A stretch of DNA of 38,599 nt from the NCBI GenBank assembly GCA_009692005.1, contig SHZZ01000037.1, positions 1 to 38,599 on the forward strand, read 5' to 3'. This document shows positions 34,163-38,599 of this stretch, in pieces (the stretch's first letter is position 1; each line of letters begins with the position of its first letter). A model generated the notes under the pieces. That model made no database searches, was not told where the DNA came from, and saw only the letters and a program-made list of their open reading frames with translations. Source of the stretch: Gemmataceae bacterium. GTDB lineage: Bacteria > Planctomycetota > Planctomycetia > Gemmatales > Gemmataceae. The translations under genes were made by a program, and so were the position numbers.

Positions 34163-36634
34163 CTACTTTTTCTCGCCGCCTACCTTGGCAGCTTTTTCTC
34201 GTTCTTCTTGCTCCAACCGCAGTTTTTCCAAACGGCTGAGGCGCTTTTCCATGGGCTTGGCTGGCTCCACTTTGGGCATTGGCCCTGGCTTGGCCATCGG
34301 CGTAGGAGCATTCGCCACCACCTTGGGGGGCGGCGGCACATCCACACGCAGTTCTGTCGAGCCGACCTGGTGCACCACTTCTTCGCCGTTTTTCATGACC
34401 ACGGCGGTGCAGAAGAGGTTGCGGTGCTGTCCTGGTTGAGCGGTTTTTTCGGTGTCGATCTTGAAAAGAATTTCCTTCGTCTGCGCCGTGATCTCCAGGA
34501 TGGGTGTCACCACTCTGGGAGGAAGGCCAACCAATTGCACCTTGGCCGACCCTTCAAATGGAGTGGTCTGCGTCACCTTGCATAGGATTTCCGTGGTTTT
34601 TCCTTGTTCAACGGAACCTCGCTCCAAAGCGAATTGGAAAAAGGGCGGCGCCACTTCCAGGGTAAACAATTGCGAGGATACCCACATCGGCCCGCTGGGA
34701 CCGTTGCCGAGCGCGTTGAACGCTGTCTTCCATTTCCTGACCGGAGCGCCCCCCGAAGCGTTGATGGGGAATAGTCCTTCGGTTTGGTTTTCCGCGATGG
34801 TAATGGCTGAGGCGCTGCCGATCCCTGGCGGATTGTAAACCGGGTAGACGGTAATGGCGCCCTTGAAGCCATCGCGGCGTTCGACCGCGATCTTCAAATT
34901 CATCCGGCCGTTTTGCACCAATGGCACCTTGGGTTCGACCACGCGGATGGAAAACGGCGCTGGCTCCGCCAGGGCAATTCCCAGCCTGTCGATTTCATAG
35001 CGCCAGTAAACCGACTGCCCGGGCGCGCCATAGATCAGGTCGGCGGTTTGCGAAAACAGGGGCTTGGCGATCACTTTGGGGTCTGTGGGGACCGCCTTGA
35101 TGGCGGCGTAGGAACCGGCGGGCTGAGCGTCTGCCTTGGCTTCAAACACCACGGCGAAAGTGTCGAGCCCGTTGGAGATCGTGTCCACATCCATGGTGAT
35201 GCCGGGGGGAAGGTTCTCCGCGATCAGTTTCAGATCGCCCCCAAATTCGCGCCGCGATGCGGTCATCAAAGCCGCGTAGCGGTTCCCCTTGTGGATGGCA
35301 ATCGCCTGGCGCTCTTGGGAGAATTGCTCCACCCTGGGCAGGGAAGTCACCGTGTAGGGGGTCACCGGGTTGAACTCCACCCGGTAGACATAATCCGGGC
35401 CGCCTTTTTTCAAGTGATCGGTGATGGTCAGGATGTAATCTTTGTCATCGAGGGTGACGCGGAAATTGCTGTCCGGTCCGCCGCTGTCATCGTTGGAGGC
35501 AACGGCGCCGCCGCCCGCGATTGAAAGAGTCATGACGGGGTCCAACTGCGAGCCAATTCTGCGGGCAAAGCACTCCACATCGAACGCTTTCCCCTTAATT
35601 CCCTTGAATTTGAAGGTATCCACATCGGCATTGGCTTGGATGATGCCATTGAAAACCGTGGGGAAGGCTCCCGGGGTGGCTTTATCGGGGGTATCGTTCG
35701 GTTCGACTTCGAGGGTGTTGCCCTCTTGGGAGACGCGAAAGGGCATTCCGGAAGGAGTAACCCCGCCCGCGTCGTGGGGGAAGACTTTGAAGCCATTGCT
35801 TGCTGCCAGGGGAAGCTTGACTTTTTGCTTGAAGGAGCCGATGGGATCGCCGAGGCAGGTGAATTCGACCTCTTCACCAGCCTTGCCTCCCACGGGATAA
35901 ATGGCGGTGGGGCGAGGGAAACTTCCCACATGAAGCCGGTAGCTACAGGCGCCATTTCCGGCGTAGGCGCTTTCACGCACTTGAACAATGTAGTTGCCAT
36001 CGGCTGGGGCCACGATGGAGGCGAAGCAATCCTGCCCGGCCAGAGGCGTGTCATCCCGCGACGACATTTCAAAACGCTTGGAATCCAGAATCGCCACATA
36101 AGGGTCAAACAGGGTGGTTCCCAGGCGCATGCCTTCCACCTCGGCGCTAAGACGCTGGCCTTTTTTCATCTCCACCACGAAGTAATCGACATCTTCGTTG
36201 TTGGCCACGCCAACCACCGTGGTTTGCAGAGGAATTTTTTGCGGCGTAAGGAATTCGCTGTTCGGTTCCTTTTCCTCAATCGCCGGATAGGGGCCGACAT
36301 AGAAGGTCCGCATTTCGCTGATTCCCGAGGCGGTGCGCAGGCGCACGGCGTACTCGCCCATCTCGGCGTCGGGGGCAATCTTGACCGTGGCCTTGACCTG
36401 GCCATCGTTCACCGCCACCACTTTCGTTACTTGAATACCGGGTTTGTAAAAGAGGAGTTCCTTGCCATCAGCCAGGCGCCCGCCCGATAGAATAATTTCC
36501 ATTTCCGTTCCGCGCTGCCCGCCCCGGGGAGAGATGCTTCCCAGGCTGGGCGAGGCGCTCCAGGCTTGCGACACAAGCCATAAAAGGGAGAATGAGGAAA
36601 GGAAAAAGGCGCTGATGCGTTTAAGGGAAACCAT
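34163..36634 (-). CDS. PPC-domain (pre-peptidase C-terminal) surface protein
   Basis: 823 residues. Signal peptide 1-27, then an IPT/TIG-type start (LGSISPRGGQRGTEMEIILSGGRLADGKELLFY) and two or more PPC-type beta domains with the typical opening EKEPNSEFLTPQKIPLQTTVVG / NNEDVDYFVVEMKKGQRL and EVEPNDTPDKATPGAFPTVFNGII / ANADVDTFKFKGIKG. A long beta-rich part follows, then a Pro/Lys-rich tail (PPPPKVVANAPTPMAKPGPMPKVEPAKP in parts) and a basic coiled C-terminus. PPC domains sit on secreted planctomycete proteins next to DUF1549 and DUF1501. It lies 13 bases before the Big2/DUF1549 gene, so an operon is likely. The role may be surface attachment. Confidence 0.9.
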   Translation of the reverse strand: MVSLKRISAFFLSSFSLLWLVSQAWSASPSLGSISPRGGQRGTEMEIILSGGRLADGKELLFYKPGIQVTKVVAVNDGQVKATVKIAPDAEMGEYAVRLRTASGISEMRTFYVGPYPAIEEKEPNSEFLTPQKIPLQTTVVGVANNEDVDYFVVEMKKGQRLSAEVEGMRLGTTLFDPYVAILDSKRFEMSSRDDTPLAGQDCFASIVAPADGNYIVQVRESAYAGNGACSYRLHVGSFPRPTAIYPVGGKAGEEVEFTCLGDPIGSFKQKVKLPLAASNGFKVFPHDAGGVTPSGMPFRVSQEGNTLEVEPNDTPDKATPGAFPTVFNGIIQANADVDTFKFKGIKGKAFDVECFARRIGSQLDPVMTLSIAGGGAVASNDDSGGPDSNFRVTLDDKDYILTITDHLKKGGPDYVYRVEFNPVTPYTVTSLPRVEQFSQERQAIAIHKGNRYAALMTASRREFGGDLKLIAENLPPGITMDVDTISNGLDTFAVVFEAKADAQPAGSYAAIKAVPTDPKVIAKPLFSQTADLIYGAPGQSVYWRYEIDRLGIALAEPAPFSIRVVEPKVPLVQNGRMNLKIAVERRDGFKGAITVYPVYNPPGIGSASAITIAENQTEGLFPINASGGAPVRKWKTAFNALGNGPSGPMWVSSQLFTLEVAPPFFQFALERGSVEQGKTTEILCKVTQTTPFEGSAKVQLVGLPPRVVTPILEITAQTKEILFKIDTEKTAQPGQHRNLFCTAVVMKNGEEVVHQVGSTELRVDVPPPPKVVANAPTPMAKPGPMPKVEPAKPMEKRLSRLEKLRLEQEEREKAAKVGGEKK

Positions 36635-36734
36635 GACCGGTCCTCAAAAAAACCAGGTTCGCCAAACTGGGCCACAACCAGGGTAACCAGGTGTTAAATG
36701 GCCCAGCGATTATAACTTCCTGACGGAGGCAATA

Positions 36735-36791
36735 CCCGGTTGAAATTACAGAGACCCGGCTTCCTGCCGGACTCTTGCCCCTACAACCGGG
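36735..36791. repeat. Nested inverted repeat between DUF1501 and PPC genes
   Basis: CCCGGTTG (36735-36742) is matched by CAACCGGG (36784-36791), and inside lies a second hairpin CCGGC-TTCCT-GCCGG (36756-36770). No T-run follows either arm on the transcribed strand, so it is not a clear terminator. It may be a regulatory RNA element or a short interspersed repeat. Confidence 0.5.
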
Positions 36792-36806
36792 GGTGCTGGC
36801 GGGTGC

Positions 36807-38150
36807 TTAGGCAAGCAATTCGGCACGGACTTTGCCATCACGGACAATATCAATTGGTCGGTTGCCCGGAGCCACCAACCGCCTGACACCATCAATGCCC
36901 AATTGGTTGTATACCGTCATCGACAAATCTTCGACGGTCAGCGCGTCTTCTTCGGGTTCGGATGCCGTGGCATCGGAGGAACCGTAAACAGAACCCTTCT
37001 TGATGCCGCCGCCGGCCAGAAGAACGCTGAAAACCTTGGGCCAATGGTCGCGACCGGCTGTGCCGTTGATCTTGGGCGTGCGACCAAATTCCGATGACAC
37101 CATGATCAGGGTGGAATCGAGCAAGCCATTGCGGTCGAGGTCGGTGACCAAGGTGGCCAAAGCCTGGTCGAGGGCCGGCACTTGGCCAGCCATGGAAGCC
37201 TTGATGCTACCATGCATGTCCCAGCCGCCGTAGGTCAAGGAGACAAAGCGCACGCCTGCGGCAACCAATCGACGCGCCAGCAGCATTCTCTGACCTGCGG
37301 AATTGCGGCCGTATTCATCACGAATGGCTGGTTTCTCGGCATTAATGTTGAAGGCCTCACGCGCCTGGTCAGAACTGATCAAGCTGTAAGCCCGTTTGTA
37401 GAAGGTGTCCATGGCGTCGAGATTGTCGGACTTTTCCTTGGTGCGGAAATGGTCGTTGACGGCGTCGAGCATGGAACGGCGGGAAGTGAAGCGCTTGACA
37501 TCGACGCCATTTGGCAGCTGTAAATCCTGCACGGAAAAGTTGCCATTGGCCGGGTCCGAGCCCAAACCGAACGGGCCGAATGCCGAACTCAAGTAGCCGC
37601 TGCCTGCGTATTCAGTCGGCTGGCTGGGGATGCAAATGTACGGGGGCAGATTATTCTTCGGACCAAATTCGTGCGAGACGATGCTGCCAAAGCTGGGGTA
37701 GCTAATGGCCGGGCTTGGCCGGTACCCGGTGAACATGTTGTGCGTGCCGCGTTCATGCGCCGCTTCACCGTGAGTCATCGACCTGCAAACGGTGATCTTG
37801 TCGGCGACGGTGGCCATCTTTTTGAAGAATTCGCCAAAGTGCACCCCTTCCAATTTGGTTTGCACAGTGCCGACTTCGCCCCGATATTCAATGGGGGCCA
37901 GTGGTTTCGGATCGAAAGTGTCCTGGTGAGCCATGCCGCCGGGAAGGAAAATGTGAATGACCGATTTGGCTTTGCCTTCCTTGGAGGGCTTGCCGCCGAC
38001 CGAGTCCACGGCGCGGGCTTGCATTTTGAAAAAATCAGGGAGTGTTAACCCCAACCCGCCAATCATACCAACTTGCAAGAAGGACCTGCGGGTGGCAGGG
38101 CGAAAATGCGCGGGGTCAGCAAACCAGGTTCCGGGTTGATGATGGGACAT
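36807..38150 (-). CDS. DUF1501 Tat-exported protein
   Basis: 447 residues from ATG 38150 (AGGAG upstream with a slightly long spacer). A twin-arginine signal, TRRSFLQVGMIGGLGLTLP (Arg21, Arg22), follows 20 residues of N-terminus. The DUF1501 body, a member of the alkaline phosphatase/sulfatase superfamily, shows HIFLPGGMAHQDTFDPKP, MTHGEAAHERGTHNMFTGY, SLTYGGWDMHGSIKASM, LVTDLDRNGLLDSTLIMVSSEFGRTPKING, AGRDHWPKVFSVLLAGGGIKKGSVYGSSD and TVEDLSMTVYNQLGID. His/Asp residues suited to metal binding are visible, but the family's substrate is unknown. It is the first gene of the block going minus and lies 172 bases upstream of the PPC gene. Typical of planctomycete DUF1549-DUF1501 pairs. Confidence 0.92.
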   Translation of the reverse strand: MSHHQPGTWFADPAHFRPATRRSFLQVGMIGGLGLTLPDFFKMQARAVDSVGGKPSKEGKAKSVIHIFLPGGMAHQDTFDPKPLAPIEYRGEVGTVQTKLEGVHFGEFFKKMATVADKITVCRSMTHGEAAHERGTHNMFTGYRPSPAISYPSFGSIVSHEFGPKNNLPPYICIPSQPTEYAGSGYLSSAFGPFGLGSDPANGNFSVQDLQLPNGVDVKRFTSRRSMLDAVNDHFRTKEKSDNLDAMDTFYKRAYSLISSDQAREAFNINAEKPAIRDEYGRNSAGQRMLLARRLVAAGVRFVSLTYGGWDMHGSIKASMAGQVPALDQALATLVTDLDRNGLLDSTLIMVSSEFGRTPKINGTAGRDHWPKVFSVLLAGGGIKKGSVYGSSDATASEPEEDALTVEDLSMTVYNQLGIDGVRRLVAPGNRPIDIVRDGKVRAELLA

Positions 38151-38324
38151 AGGAAACAGCACTCCTAAAAAGCAGGTGGGACAGCAAAACCAATCGAGGG
38201 CAGGCCCCGGCATTTCAAGGCTACCCGGCCCTTGTACATCATCGCACAAGAGTTTGGCAAGGCTTGAAAGAATTAAAGGTAATTAGAAGGAGGGAGGGAG
38301 TGCAAGTCAACTAAAAAAGGAATG

Positions 38325-38374
38325 CCTTCCACATTTAGAAATGTCCCCATCCTTCCACAGATAGAAATGTCCCC
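38325..38374 (-). repeat. Two near-identical 24-base direct repeats
   Basis: 38325-38348 and 38351-38374 are the same 24 bases except for three adjacent positions (CATTTAG against CAGATAG inside CCTTCCACA...GAAATGTCCCC), with two bases between. Read on the minus strand each begins GGGGACATTTCT. They lie just beyond the 3' end of the transposase gene, so they probably belong to one end of the mobile element. Confidence 0.75.
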
Positions 38375-38382
38375 TTTTCCGG

Positions 38383-38445
38383 GGTGGTGTAGGGGTGAAG
38401 CGGAGGCCGAGCGTAGCGAGGCCGCAGCGCAGCCACTACACCACC
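38383..38445. repeat. Inverted repeat downstream of transposase gene
   Basis: GGTGGTGTAG (38383-38392) is the reverse complement of CTACACCACC (38436-38445). The 43 bases between are GC-rich and partly self-complementary (GAGGCCGAGCGTAGCGAGGCC). It sits between the transposase stop and the 24-base repeats and may be its terminator or part of the element's end. Confidence 0.6.
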
Positions 38446-38453
38446 GGGCGCCG

Positions 38454-38599
38454 CTAACGCCAGGGGTGGTCTGCCCTCGGCTTCCACGCTGGCTTCGACT
38501 TCCCCACCTGCTGCGGTTCCACCGCCCTCATTCGCACCGGACGCTCCGGCAACTCCTTCCACTTTAGCTCATGGCCCTGATACTGCAATTGCATCGTGC
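38454..38599 (-). CDS. Transposase/integrase, C-terminal end (cut by window)
   Basis: The minus strand is open from the window's right edge to TAG at 38456-38454, giving 48 residues. The end reads MQLQYQGHELKWKELPERPVRM...KSKPAWKPRADHPWR. A basic, proline-rich tail that ends in 'P..HPWR' is what I remember for the C-terminus of DDE integrase-type transposases of mobile elements spread in many bacteria; the catalytic DDE part would lie outside the window. Two 24-base repeats and an inverted repeat lie just beyond its stop, which supports a mobile element end. Family name (for example IS481-like) cannot be given with certainty. Confidence 0.6.
   Translation of the reverse strand, partial: TMQLQYQGHELKWKELPERPVRMRAVEPQQVGKSKPAWKPRADHPWR

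Noticed and set aside
1-38599. CRISPR array, prophage or defence island
   Set aside because: No regularly spaced repeats, cas-like, phage-structural or restriction-modification genes were found.

Overview
The window looks like chromosomal DNA from a planctomycete, most likely the Gemmata-like branch. The evidence is the gene families present: DUF1501, DUF1549/DUF1553, a cytochrome c–WD40 fusion, a PPC-domain surface protein, a DUF1559 protein, a Ser/Thr kinase with a membrane anchor, LL-diaminopimelate aminotransferase, and many large secreted proteins of unknown function. Base composition is moderately GC-rich. Genus and species cannot be read from the sequence.

Layout. 1-6209 (+): the 3' end of a membrane-anchored protein kinase, hemL (glutamate-1-semialdehyde aminomutase), then three secreted or anchored proteins of unknown role (one with a FecR-like part, one with a very glycine-rich stretch). 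6237-9797 (-): a small protein, a tRNA-Leu(UAA) gene split by a 219-nt group I intron, an SDR oxidoreductase, a helical-repeat protein and a secreted chagasin-type protease inhibitor. 9902-16259 (+): a TPR/DUF3299-like exported protein, then a tight glcD-glcE-glcF cluster (glycolate oxidation) with a DHDPS-family aldolase 2 nt behind it. 16256-17268 (-): a 5-oxoprolinase subunit overlapping a gamma-glutamylcyclotransferase, so a producer and a consumer of 5-oxoproline are translationally coupled. 17363-18953 (+): a DUF1559-type lipoprotein and an SGNH hydrolase, closed by a strong hairpin terminator. 19038-26699: dapL, a sigma-region-2-only protein, a lipoprotein pair, a thioredoxin-fold protein without a CXXC, a four-helix membrane protein with a PEP-hydrolase-family protein, and a ROK sugar kinase.

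26881-38150 is a long minus-strand planctomycete block: DUF1501 (Tat-exported), a PPC-domain protein, Big2/DUF1549/DUF1553, cytochrome c–WD40–coiled coil, a small basic protein, and a second DUF1549/DUF1553 protein that has its own clear sigma-70-like promoter and ends at a hairpin terminator. One small zinc-finger-like gene lies on the opposite strand inside this block. The right edge (about 38325-38599) holds the 3' end of an integrase/transposase gene followed by an inverted repeat and two near-identical 24-nt repeats, so a mobile element enters the window there.

The most striking item is the tRNA-Leu(UAA) group I intron. It sits between U34 and A35, exactly where the cyanobacterial and plastid intron sits, and at 219 nt it is very compact. 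All core helices (P1, P3, P4, P6-P10) can be drawn by eye. The other loci are mostly metabolism plus planctomycete-specific exported proteins; I see no CRISPR array, phage or defence island.
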